64,000 nt of DNA from Atrichornis clamosus. Its lineage: Eukaryota > Chordata > Aves > Passeriformes > Menuridae. The first letter of the stretch is position 1. Every line of letters begins with the position of its first letter. Position numbers and translations under genes: made by a program. The DNA lies in the NCBI GenBank assembly GCA_013400975.1, contig WBMZ01010832.1, positions 186,001-250,000 of the forward strand, given 5' to 3'. The notes below the pieces were generated by a model, which was not told the DNA's origin, did not search any database, and worked only from the letters and a program-made list of their open reading frames with translations. Of the stretch, positions 27,819 to 39,900 are shown piece by piece.

Positions 27819-30800
27819 AAACTGTTTGGGACCAAAATGGTGTTAGGATTTTCAGCTAAGTGCTTGATTATGGTCCAGACTTTTGATCCAAGTCAAAGGA
27901 AGGCAGTTTTCACATCTGTGGCATAACAGAAAGGTCCACTAAACATTTATTTAAAATCCTATGATGATCTGAGAACAGTGTGTTACAGTTCATGGAGAAA
28001 TGGCTGTTAAGACATATTGCAAGCATCCTTATAATTCCACTGGGTGCCATGGATTAAAAAAGCAGATCCTGAAGAAGTCAAAACCTTTACCAACTATCTG
28101 CAGTTAAAGCATATCATCCACACCACTCCACATTCTTTGCTCTTCTATGTAGAAGATAAAATAGACTTCCTACACAAAGCTCGCATTAGAGGGTCACACA
28201 AATACACAGCAGACAATTTCTTCTAAATCAGATCATTCTCCACACTACTACTTTCAATGTATGAAGTTCTTACTGCAGTGACGTTTTTCCCCCCATCTTT
28301 CCTGACCCTAACTCCCTATAATTCACCACAGCTACAATACATGAAGCCACTACTGTGCTATGTATGCAGCATGTGAACATATGTGGATGTGTGTGTACAT
28401 ATAATTGCTGTTCAGATTCCACCTTTTTATTTCAGTGTCATTGCTTAAGATACCAGGTTTGAAAATATCACTGTGGGTTTTGTTTTGGTTTTTTTTAATT
28501 GGTTTTATACTTCTTCCTCCAGTTTCTAGTAATCAATGCAGAACCAGCACTCTGTTTATCATAACTGACTGAGAGGAGGGGAGCAGCAAAGGGAAAATTT
28601 TGGCGATAAAATTTTTGAACACAGTCACTTCATTGCACAAGTTAGATTTACAGTGGCACTGAGCTTGAGTACACACATATCCGCTTTTTAAAATGATTGC
28701 TTGTTTTACTGTAATACCTAAGATCAGACAAGAATCCCAACCCATCTGCTAGTTGCTGTACAAGCTCCAAATAGAAGAACAATACCTAGCTTGAAGAGGC
28801 CATACAAATTTACATACAAAGTAGTAGAAGTTAGTATTGGAGGGCTGATCACATCCCTTTGTGAAGACAACCTCCTCTTGAGTTGGTTTGATTCCAAATT
28901 CTAGTTTGATTACTAGCATTTTCCTTTCCATATTTTCCTGTGAACCAAAGTCTTTTTCTGACAAAAGTTATCTTTTCCTAATGTCTCATCTCTTGATTGT
29001 GTGGACTGCAGAGTCTGCTGGAATTCCTTGCATCTGGCCTTCCAGAGAATGCCGTAATTTGAAACAATCCCTTACATTAGGAGATGATGGCTATCCCTTC
29101 TGCTGTAAACTTCTGCTTTCTTTAATTGTTGGTCTGTTGAGTTTACATATGTCCAACCACCTGTGCTCAGTTCTGTTAGTTCTGCTTTTGGCTAAATTTC
29201 AACCATCCTGATTCTCATTGCTCAGTAGTCTTTCCTTTCCTCATGGTCCAGGTGGAAAAACTAATAAGTCACGGAAGTATTATGGGCTCCAAAATGAAAA
29301 TAGAATTTTGAAATTATAGTGATATATTAGCTAAATCATTATTCATGCAACTCTTAAGTGTCTCAGTTATCTTACCAAAATCATTTTGATCAATTATATG
29401 GATAAATCTACAACATACTTCAGTACCCTATTTAAAGTCTGAAATCACAGACCTCAGTTATTAGGCATGTGAATTTGAGATAACCTTTTCCATGGAAACA
29501 GCAGGAGAGATCCAGCTCTTACTGTGTCCGGTGTGCAATCCCATTCTGCCTGAAGAATTCAGACAGATTCTGAGACATCAGAATGACAATTATTGAGTAG
29601 TTTTACAGCAGGTGGTATGACTAACAAACATAAGGAAACCTTGAGTGATTTTTTCTTGGTTCCAATGAAAAATATAAATAGTTATGAATGAGAAAGATAA
29701 AGGCACTCATACTTTGGATAATTTCCCCCTCATTTTTCTTTTATTTCTCCTCTTTTGTGACATTTGCACTTCTAAAATTTTGGCTATCTTTGTAAAATCA
29801 TTTGCTCTTGCAGCTGAGATTGACCCTTTTGAATAATAAGAGGCTGTGATATGTGACTATCAATAGTAGTGGTGACTCCAGGATGTTCTGTGTTGAGATT
29901 TCAAATGGACATCAGTGATTAAATCCTCTCCTATTGCTTTCAGCAGCAAGACAAAACAACTGTATGAAATGAAGCACAATAAAAAGTAGGTGTTAATTCT
30001 ATGAAGAAATCGGGTTTTAAAGGTTCTCAACTACAATGCTTAGTGGTTTAAATACTGCTTGTAGACTTAATAGTAAGATCTGATTTTTTCTATGTAAATT
30101 GATCCAAATACTTTAAAAATGGTGTATTTCAGAGGCTTATGGAATAGTGATAGTCTTGTCCTTAGCAAGAAGACAAACTTACCTTCCTATTATCATTTTA
30201 CACTGAGCTCTAAGAATTTCTATTGTTTTAAATAAAACAATACAAATCATTGTAGATGACCTCTTGCAGTGTTTTTAATGTTTACTTTTTGCTCAATTAA
30301 AATTTTATTTCCATTTCTATTTTGAATTGGTAACTATGTAGAGAGCTAACAACCCAACTACCATCAATATCTTTCAAATTGTGCATTTTACCAAGAATTT
30401 GGGGAAAAAACCCAATATATTCGGTCTACAAGAGATTCTCTTTTTCATCAGATTTATAACAGGCTGAATATTTACTTTCTTTATTCTTGAGAACTGTGAT
30501 AGATTTTTATACTAAGTTATATAATTGTGGGCAATCCTCATCATACACGCTTCTATTCCAGTTGACACATGCACTAATCTGATAGAGTGAAATGTTAATC
30601 TTGATAATGATAATTTCTTACATTTCTACAAAGCTTTTCATCCTGTAACATCCAAAGGCATTTAAAAGATTTGCTGTGCGCTACTGAGTTCTACCAAACC
30701 CTGTAGAAAATTTCCCTTTCCTGACCAAGGTCATTAGCACACTGAGAAATCGGGTTTTTTTCTTCCAAAGCAAAATATGTTAGTACAACAGTTGCAGGTT

Positions 30801-33641
30801 TGCAGTCAATAGTGAGGTTCATCTTGCATTCAGCATGCATATTTGTGCCTAAATATTACAGTGACGAGCGTGCTGTAACTACCTAAGACCGGAAACACTG
30901 TGCATGCACAGCCTGTTAAAAATTGGTGCATACCCATAAAATATGTGTAGCAAAAAAAAATTCCAACATATATATATATATATCTATATCCTTGTGTTCA
31001 CCACTAGTTATGCTGGGAATGTTTGCCAGATCTTATTTTGGATTCTATTTGCAGTCTAAGCAAAACATTGCTCTCAATGCATTTTCACTGACATTAGTTA
31101 AGAAATAGCTCATGATGACAGTATTCAATACCAGAGTAAATGGAAAAAAACAGGAACCCGAAACAAATCCAGTAAAGCTCTGCAAGCTGTAATACCCAGC
31201 TCACGCCTGGAAAGGCTAACAAGCAGACAAAGGAATGTAAGGGGCAATTGAGGTCAAGGAAGGTCTAAGGAAGAAAGAAGTGATTGAAGCCCCCTTCTAT
31301 CAAAAACCTTTCAGAAAAAAGAAATAAGCCTGTGATCCAGCATGGTTACCCTGTTGTGGCTTCCTCCCACCATATCCTGGAAACTGCTGAGCATAAGAGA
31401 TAGACCTGACTGACATGGTATGATTATATGCGACCATTCTGAGTGGTACTGAGAGCCACCAGGAAGAGTCTTAATGACATTCCAAGGAAACAGAAGTGAG
31501 AGTAAAGCAGTCTAGAAAGAGTAGAGGAGATTATGTTTATTATCATAACTGTATTATCTCTTTAAATTTTTGCAGCATGGATACCCTGAAAGGATTTAGT
31601 GCATGGTTAAATCACCACTGCAGCAACCCATTGAACTGGTTCAGGCCGTTCCTGTTACAGTCGTATTGGACCAAATCAGTAAAGGGCTATTAAAAGGCAG
31701 GAACTTCTAGGAGCATCTGTGAGTTGCAGGAAATGTTGCTACTGATTCTGCTTTTTATATCGCATTCCTATAAAAAGTGAGAAGGAATCTTATTGCCAGC
31801 AGAGATGTAAAATCAGGTCGGGACTGTCGCTGGTTATTTAAAGGTATTGCAATGCTTTTTTGTAAGACTGAACATATTACATGCTGTATCTTGGCTAAAT
31901 TCCATCTTTTATAATTACATCCTCTTCTCCCCTTCTCAAATATTTCTTGCTGTCACAAGAGGATGCAGCATTCTTCGTCTTCCTGGTCTAGATGTCTGTG
32001 TAGCAGTGTTTAAATCTCATCGTGACCTCCCTGAAAAACATATTCAAGCTGCCCAAGATGCCACCTGATCTCTGCATCACTCCCTGTGGCATTGTTGTGG
32101 ATGGAGAGAAAGAGGGGTTTGAAAATAATACTCAGGCAGAGGTTCTGCTTTTTTTCCCACTTCAGTACAAGCACAAATCTGTTGGTTTGGCTTCCTCCAT
32201 GGTTACTCATTTTCTACACTCCCTGGAGCAGTGGGAGGCTTAATACTTTACCTCTAAAAAGTACTTTGAGATTATTTAGTCAAAATGGAAACCACCAGTA
32301 TTCCTTTAGTACTAGGAATGCTTTCAGAGCATTGACCATCTTGTGCTTCCAGCTTGATGAGCTGATGATTGTAGCCCTTAAATGGCACTTAGATAAGCAG
32401 AATCCACAGGGATTTGTTAGTATGTTAGCTGCTCAATGAACTGCCAAGATTGTAGAGTAAGCAAACAAGGGGTGTGTGATTATAAACAAAAAAACCCCAG
32501 CCATGTGATACTATTTTATTATTGTTTTCTCTGTGGGTACTTTATTTGCTGGAGAGAAGAGCCCACAAGCCTGTCACTTGGAAATACAGAAAGATACCCT
32601 GAGCAATGGGCCTTGCACTCTAGTAGCCAGCTGTGGGTGCAGCACATATTTGAGAGAAGAGCCCTGTGAAGATATCCACGAGTACATCTGGTCAAAAGCA
32701 CCATGCCAAAAGTAAAATTCCCATCACAGATGGCACTAGATGGGTATCCTGTTGCCAGTTTCCACAATAACAAAATCTAACTAAAACAGAAATATTTTTC
32801 ACCTGGAACGCTCACAAATTGGACTGAGGGACTTGAGTTGAGGCTGACCAAGTTCTGCTGCAAGTGCCAGAACTACAACCTTTTTTTTGTTTCTAATAGT
32901 TTTCTGTGGCTCTCAGTCTACATCCTCTTGGAAGCTGGACTCTCAGTAGACTTAATTCCTCTTTAGAGGCAACCAGATTGCAGCAGCCAGACTGATTCCT
33001 CGTTACTTTGTACATTTCTAGAGATTGGTATATAGTGATTTAAACCAGCGTCATCTATCAGCAGTATCATTTTTATACGCTCCCTTGGACCCTTTTTGCT
33101 CAGGAACAAGGGATGGTTCATGCACTAAGCACTGAATAATGGCATTTATACCTCCCTCTTTCCTTTTTACTTGTTTTTTCTCTAGTAAATATGTGGGAGT
33201 CTAAATAGGAATAATATATTTGATAAGTACTAATAAGTACTACGGGAATAGTATATTTGAATTCTTATCATCCCTTTAGTGAAATCCAACACTGTGCATA
33301 TACATCATTGACAGAGAGGTGCTCAAACATTTCAGAGGAATGTCCATACCAAAAAAAAAGAAAAAAGAAAAAAAAGGAGGCAAAAAACATGGCTTGGGCC
33401 AGATCCCCTACATCAGCTTAGTCTTTCCACTGTGCAGCCCTACAGCAGGTAGGACTTGCAGTACAGCAAGTGTGTATTTGTATCTTCCTGGAGTCAGGAG
33501 CCTCTGGGATGCTTTTGTCATGCTTCAGCTGGAGCTTAGGAAGAACTGCTGTAGCCCCAGCACAGAGGACTGTGCCACACCAGAGCTTGTAACTTTGGTG
33601 TGTGGGGCCAGAGAGCAGGGGGGAAGGAGGGCACACAAGGC

Positions 33642-33697
33642 GTGGCAGCCCTGCAGTCAGCATCAGACCGTGGCACCCATGCAGTCAGCGTCAGACC
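33642..33697. repeat. 28-bp tandem duplication, two copies
   Basis: Two adjacent 28-bp units (33642-33669 and 33670-33697) each start GTGGCA and end TCAGACC, and differ at three positions. They sit in a locally G/C-rich stretch (about 33.4-33.75 kb). A frame of 134 codons runs across them but gives no recognisable protein. Confidence 0.85.
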
Positions 33698-36286
33698 ACC
33701 AGCAGTGGAATGCTTGGCAGTGACTCCAGGCAACGCACAACAGGCTTTACCCAGCAAAGCAACTTCAGCTGGGGGCTGAGAATTGGCACTCATGTTTTAT
33801 TCATCCAAATTGCTTTTCCCCACTCCAGAAATGTACACTCCTCTCTACACTACAGAAGCTGTTCAATTTCCTCCTGTTTAGCACTGTGCTGCAGTGCTCC
33901 TATTTCCACTGAGTACCTTCACGTAGAGATTGATCAGCAGTAATCACATGTCTAACTTCTCAGGAGTGAAGCGTGGGCAAGAGATGTAGGTTCATCTAAT
34001 TTGATCAGTCTGTTTTGTTATACTGAATATTAGATCCTCGATAGCCTGCTCCTGTGGAAGTAAATAAAAATATAAGAAATCCAGTTTCTTTTCCTTTTTG
34101 CTTTTTTGGTAAAATTTTAGGTTTGACTCATTTTTCCCAAGCTAATTGTCAAGAAACTGACAAACCCGTCGTGGTTGACAAGTGAGTAATTGGGAGAGGA
34201 GAGGGAGTGCAGCAGGTGTTAGTACTAATTTGGTAAAACAATTAGAGTAGAGTGGTATGATAGTCACTTACACAGTCATGACGTTACAAGCTCTTCATAA
34301 AAAATGTTTGCAGGATTTTACAACGCTTAGAGCATTAACTATTAACCAGCCACTCCACATAAGGTAACCTACAAGTTCACTATAAGAAGATGTTTTTGAG
34401 CCTCTTAACAGGAAAGACTGGTTCACAACACTGCTGGGGAACCAGACAGAATTTAGTTTCACAATTCTCACCTGTCAGATTGCTGGGCACACAGAACAGT
34501 CCTTGCAGGGGGCAGACCCCATGCCCTGGCCTTGGCCATGGCTTGGCTGTTTTAGGCTGGACCATGAGGGAAGGATGTCACTGCCAGAGCTGGAGCATTC
34601 AACTGCTGTTGCCCTGCCAAGATCTCCATTGCCCAAAGCTGCCCTAATTCTCCCAAGATGTGGCTCTGACCAGTCCCTGCTCATTGCTAAGAGGATGATT
34701 TTACAGCAAAGCCCAAATCTCACTTGCTGAGTGGAAGAAATGACCTCTGCACCTGGAGAATTCCTCTGGCTCTGAAGAGAACGAAGACACTGATGTATTT
34801 TAGAAAGCAAACCCTTGGAAATAAATTCTTTTACTTACCTGCCAAATCTGCCCCTGTGAGCTCTGCATTTCCTTGCTTCAGTCTCAGTTGTCACTGCCAC
34901 TGCCTCAAGAGCAAGCAGGGTTCTCGTTTTGATCCCTGTAATCGCGTTAGTGACTACAGGCCGAATAATAGGTTCTACTGGCAGACCCTTAAGACACTTT
35001 TGCTCTGAAGTAGCTGTACAAATAGCATTGCAGCATTTCATCTTTACTGTCTGATAAAGATTTTGGTATCTTATATGCTCTGTTTCAAAAACATAAAGAT
35101 TTTTTCCCCATCTAAGTTCTAGTCCTGAAAATTCACTAGGGATTCAAAGAAAAGCTGATTTATTTTTTCCTGACTTCTGCATAGTTATTAAGTATACAGA
35201 GGCTGCAGGGCAATTTCTGCTCTAGCTTTCATCTGTGTAACCCCTACTATCTTGTAAACTCACTTTCACTGTCACACACTGATTATTTGAGGCGAAGGGG
35301 GCCTGCAAGGCAGCTCCAAGTAACAGTTGTGTTTCTAAGGGATGGGGCTGGAGGGGAACCTGGTGTTTTCTCCCAGAGCTACAAGGTATTAAAGATCATC
35401 TCTGACTCAGATCTCAGCAAATCACCTCCAAACACCTGTATGGATCAACTAAGCAACTGTTTTTTTCTTCTCACTTTCCAGGATGTAAGTATTGCTATTA
35501 GAAACATGTTTGGGTTGCTTTTTTCTGTTTTCTTTAAATGAAAGAGTCATCTCCACCAACCATATGGAGTGGCTCCCGCTCAGCAAAGCATATCTGGTGG
35601 GAAGCACATCCATTCAACCTTTCACAATACAGACCTTAATTCAGCAGGGAAGAGAGCTGACAGGCACCTTTGCAGCAGATTTAAATCAGAGGCAAAACCT
35701 CAGGCAGTATAAAGCAATCTGAGCCAGACAGCAAAGTCATGCTGACCTTCTGCCGGTAGTGCTGCAGACCCAAGCGTGACATCGGGTGCTGCATCCTCAG
35801 GAATGACGGCACTGGGGGAAGCCAACAGGCTCTTCCCGATGGCTGCCTCTGCTCTGTTGCTGTCTGATGGAGTGTTATCACTATGACAACCTACAGGTAT
35901 AGGATGTGCGCGGTAGTGGGAGCTCCAGATGACCCAGATTGCGTGTGCATGGCTCGAAGCTGGGCTTCCCTGCCCGGGAGGGGAGCAAGGAACACATGGA
36001 TCTACAGGTAACTCTCCCCTGACTGATTGTCACTTACTAGCAAGTTTAGGATGTAAGGCAAGCTGGGAGCTTTAGAGACACTGACTAACTAGGATTTTAA
36101 ATAATCTTCTCTGGGACAAGAAAAGGGAAGACTCATTTTTTTCCCTCTTTTTCTAGAGTTTTTTTCTCAGAGCTTGTTTTTCTTCAGCAAAAGACTTGAA
36201 AGAATATAACAGTGCCTTTCAACTCTGTCTTCTCCAGTCTGTTAAAAGGTAAAATGCTTCCAAACCTCACATACACTGCCTGCCTC

Positions 36287-36329
36287 TGTGTGCGTGTGTG
36301 TGTGCGTGTGTGTGTGTGCATGCGCGCAT
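36287..36329. repeat. Alternating TG/CG tract (Z-DNA type)
   Basis: 43 bases of strict pyrimidine-purine alternation: TG units with CG interruptions, ending in a CATGCGCGCAT segment. It lies about 0.5 kb upstream of the STAC start codon. Alternating TG and CG tracts are the classic sequence class that can adopt Z-DNA. Confidence 0.9.
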
Positions 36330-36412
36330 TACTTTCTTTCACTACTATGACAGCACATGCTCCTCCAAAGCTATTCACAGCGTTAGAAATACAACTCCTC
36401 CCTCCAGTGCCC

Positions 36413-36446
36413 CGTGTGTGTGTCTGTGTGTGTGTGTGTGTGCGTG
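36413..36446. repeat. (TG)n tract upstream of STAC
   Basis: A second TG tract with one TC interruption, 83 bases after the first one and about 380 bases before the STAC start codon. Together with the first it forms a paired repeat in the promoter-proximal region. Confidence 0.9.
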
Positions 36447-36615
36447 GCTTGGGCTTTCTGCTTCAGCTCACTCCCCTCTGATTGTGGGGCTGACGGTCAC
36501 GACTCGGCTCCGCACCTCCGGGCTTCCTATGGGGGCGAGGAGTACCGGGGGAAAGCCGGCACACAACTGACCTACAGAACCATCGATAACTTACTCCCTC
36601 GCAGCACAATTGCAT

Positions 36616-36673
36616 AGGAAAGGGGAGGGAGGAAGGAGGGGGAGGAGGAGGAGAAGGGGAAAAAAAAAGAAAA
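36616..36673 (+). repeat. 58-nt homopurine (GGA-rich) tract
   Basis: An uninterrupted run of A and G, with several GGG/GGGG groups followed by an A-rich end, lies 154-211 bases before the STAC start codon. Homopurine mirror-like tracts can form triplex DNA and two-layer G-quadruplexes. Four G-runs of three or more are present, but with long loops, so a canonical quadruplex is not assured. Confidence 0.85.
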
Positions 36674-36762
36674 TCCAGAGAATTCTAGTCTTGCAAATAT
36701 AGTGAAACCAAGCGGTCGGAGTTCATTTGCTCTAGAGGAGCAGAGAAGAAAGAGGACGTTAA

Positions 36763-36789
36763 ATGAATAAAAGCAAGAACCATCTGTAG
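36763..36789 (+). CDS. Upstream ORF in the STAC leader, 8 codons
   Basis: An ATG at 36763 opens an 8-codon frame (MNKSKNHL) ending in TAG at 36787-36789, 37 bases before the STAC start codon. If the transcription start is upstream of 36763, ribosomes would meet this ORF first, and the short gap could lower initiation at the main start. The peptide itself is unlikely to be functional. Whether this segment lies in the mRNA is an inference. Confidence 0.35.
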   Translation: MNKSKNHL

Positions 36790-36826
36790 CTTTTTTTCCT
36801 GATAGTAGCGGTGTTTTAGAGGTAAA

Positions 36827-36943
36827 ATGATTCCTCCGAGCAGCACGACTGAAGTCAGCGTGGATAGTGTGGAGAAAGAGAATGAAGTGGAGAGCACAGA
36901 GCAGCCCCCCTCTCCAGCATCAACTACCAGCCAGGAATCAAAG
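36827..36943 (+). CDS. STAC: STAC coding exon 1 (N-terminus)
   Basis: This encodes residues 1-39, beginning MIPPSSTTEV and ending QPPSPASTTSQESK, which I recognise as the N-terminus of STAC. The start is supported by an in-frame TAG at 36806-36808 and an A at -3 (AAAATGA). The exon ends AAG followed by the donor GTACTC, in phase 0, and joins in frame with exon 2. The segment is acidic, rich in Ser and Pro, probably disordered and without a known fold. STAC proteins are cytosolic adaptors. In the family, the C1 and SH3 domains bind L-type voltage-gated calcium channels and modify their trafficking and calcium-dependent inactivation. STAC itself is mainly neuronal. The middle of this exon diverges from mammals, while the PPSPAS..SQESK end is conserved. 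Confidence 0.93.
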
Positions 36944-39900
36944 GTACTCAGAGAATGAGATTGTCTTTTCCCACTCTTTCTTTGTTTTGAAAAGAGATGT
37001 ATTGCTTTGATTTTTATTTGGAGCCCGGTGTCAGGATCAGCGGTAGAGTGCTATGAGCCACCTCTGACTGCAGTGCCTGCTCTGACACTCCTGCTTCTGA
37101 ATTCTCCCTGTCACCTTAGAAGTCTGAACTGGGAAAATACCTGCCTTTTGAGATGTTTGGGTTTGTGGATTTTTGCCTGTGTTTTCTCGTCCTTGTTACA
37201 AAAAGGTCCTGGGGTAGTGATGGGGCTCACTGGGAAGGGATCACTGTCAGTGCATGTTAGCTATTTTCACACAAGTGTCAGATCACTTAAAGGGTTTGGT
37301 TGGGAAAATTGATTTTTCTTAAAGGTTCAGAGGAAAGAATTTTTTCTGGGGGCTTGGGGTATTTCACCTGACTTGCCTTCTCTGGCAGACTCATCAGTGA
37401 ACTTTCACTGTTTAATGAGGCAGTTGAAACAGGAGATAAGTGACAGTTTTATCACCATGAATGTTATATACACCACCCAGAAAAGGATTTTTTTTTCACA
37501 GCCTTTTTTCTGTTTATGAGTTTTTCAATGGGGTTCAATTTACCTTATTGAAAACCAACTTCCAGCTCAAATAGTATGGTCTCTGAATTTTTAATTGACT
37601 TGCATATGAAAAGTTTTTCTGAGTGCCAGTATGTTACTTGGAAGACAGAGAGGTAAAAGGTAAAGTAGTAATCTTACATAATGGAAGTTCTTTGCAGCTT
37701 CCTTGGATAATGTGCTTTTGCTGACCCTCTCTATTACTTATGATTGATGCCGTGATGGCACCTGACAGATCTTTCTGTGAACTTCACAGTGATGCTGTGT
37801 GCTGTGTAAACATGGAAAAATAGGGAGGTCCTTGTCACTAGCAGCTTACAGGTGGGTAAAGCCTTAGGAGGTATTGTGTGAGCAAAACAGCTGCTTGACA
37901 GGAAAGGTTTGTGCTGGCCCGAGTTTAAAGGCAGTGGCTGCCTGAGTCTAATATAGAAAGACTGCTACATTATTCTGCAGTTATAGCTAGGCTTCTGGAG
38001 AATGAGTTGAAATTATCTGTCTGTGTGGGTAGAGTTTTGACGTCGGTTCTGGTTGGGTTTTTTTAATATATATTTATTTAGATGCTATACTCCAAGGAGA
38101 ACTGAGGTATTCCCTATGTAATACAACCTCTTTAAAAGAAAAGAGCCCTTCCAGTAGCAATAGCATACAATATTCACTATACACATTTAGCACTACTGGG
38201 ACAATGCTGGAGCCTGCCTGGTTCATGGAAAATGAAAAGTAAGTGGATTATTTCTTTAACCCCAGGCTCTATCTCTAAAAGGATATGGTTGATCGGTACC
38301 TAAATCCTACACCCCTGTGTCCACTTCTCTGGAACTGCTGAATTGTTATGTGGGCACGGGCAAGCTTAGCCTGCAGGGAGGTCCCAGAAGTGACTGCAGC
38401 CTTCGCTGCACTGCCAGCACCAGCTGCTCAAGTGTTCTGGGCTGTGCACAGGGCCTGGTGGGTTGTGTGGTCCCCGTGTTCCCAGCTGTGGTCCTCGCTC
38501 AGTGCCAAAATGATTGAGGAGCTCCATGTGCCACTTGATAACAGTGGTGCTTGAGGGACTTTCCCACTGGATCACAGAATGCTGTTCCCAAAACAAACTG
38601 ACTGGCATGGATCCAAAACTGAGAGAAAGTGAGGAGCTGCACAGAGGATCCCTTCTTGCTGTTTGTGCACCCTTGTGCTTCCAAGGATGGCAACAGGAAT
38701 TAGGCACATCTGGCCGGAGAACAAATAGGCTACAACTAGTGTATAATCAAACAATATCATCATCAGGTTTTTTTCAGTGTTTTGAGCATTTGAAACAATA
38801 CACTGGAATAGGCAAAAGCTATGACCGTGCAGTTGATGCCATTACTTGGATACAGATAGTCTTAGTAAACAAATAATCTGTTTATTCACATTTTAGAGCT
38901 GAAAAGATGATCAGATAGCATGCTGATTGTCATTTCAGAAGATGGAGTGGAAAGAACCTCCTGATCACGGGGGTAATAAGCTTTCTTTTGTGGTCCACAT
39001 AAACAGCAGGATGGAAAAAATTCTATGATTTTATGAAGACATTGGTTTTGTTTGGTTTTTAAAATTTTGTAAGATAATTGATGTACTTCAAAAACTAGAG
39101 ACAGACAGAGGCACAAGTCAGTGCTTTTATCCTGTGGTGTCCTGTGTTGAGTGAGCTATCCTGTCATTCCCAGAAAACTAAGCTTTCTTCAGGTACTCTC
39201 CGCTGCCTAGGTTAACCAGTTCATGTGTGCTGCATTTACTGCAAAACAGTTTGTGCAGTATCTAATTACCCCATGACTCTTTTTCTGTGGCAAAACACCC
39301 CAAACTTGACTTTTTTTTTTATCTGTGACAAAACACTCCATTTATTATGACTCCAAATATAGGAACAGAACCAACAGGGATAATAGCAACCTTCAAAATG
39401 CATTTGAAAATGTTTCAGCAGAAAAGACATTTTGAAAAAATACCATAGAGCTAATAGCTGCAAGCTTGCTTCCAGTCCAGTGCAATCATAGACAACGGTG
39501 GCACAGAGTCCCTTGTCATACCAAAGTCCAGAAAGGAGTTTTATCTCCCACTCTCCAGACTCGGAAGATGACACAGAGCAGCAACTTCAGATTAGTGTGA
39601 GTTTGAGAGGTAGAACTTCAGGCTGCTACCACTTAGCTGTTATTTGGAAGGATGACTCTCATGTATTAGTCACACACCTCTGTTGCAGGAAAGCAGCTCA
39701 CTCTTCACATGCTAAAGCCTCCCACCACCTTTTCCTATGGATTAGGAGCATAGTTGCAGGTGAGCACACCCAGCTGCTGAAAGAGCCATCCTGTGGTACT
39801 AGATGTACTTCTACTATGCTAAAAACTCTAGAATTTGAATGGTTAAGAAAATTGCAAAACTAATAATTAATTTATTACGTTAATTTATTGGCTCTTGAAA

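Larger units (their letters stand above)
20907..36286. other. Intergenic sequence, no gene seen
   Basis: No exon or RNA gene could be supported. The longest frames, for example 33319-33723 (+) and 34475-34810 (-), have low-complexity or unrecognisable products and no start or splice context. Small repeats and candidate regulatory blocks inside this span are listed separately. Confidence 0.6.
36490..36826 (+). promoter_or_regulatory. STAC: STAC promoter-proximal region and 5' UTR
   Basis: About ten CpGs occur between 36494 and 36601, with further ones up to and into the first coding exon, whereas most of the window is CpG-poor. This small CpG cluster directly before the first coding exon is the natural promoter and 5' UTR candidate. 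No clear TATA box at a sensible distance was seen, which fits a CpG-type promoter. The transcription start itself cannot be placed from sequence. A homopurine run and an upstream ORF lie inside this region. Confidence 0.6.

Noticed and set aside
33319..33723. 134-codon open frame on the + strand
   Set aside because: It starts in an A-rich run (Lys-rich start) and crosses a tandem duplication. No domain, splice context or promoter is seen, and the length is explained by local G/C-rich composition.
39020..39040. ATTCTATGATTTTATGA, resembling the CR1 terminal repeat
   Set aside because: The preceding sequence shows none of the CR1 3' blocks.
39498..39863. 121-codon open frame inside STAC intron 1
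   Set aside because: No recognisable domain or flanking splice signals in a consistent frame. It is not part of STAC.
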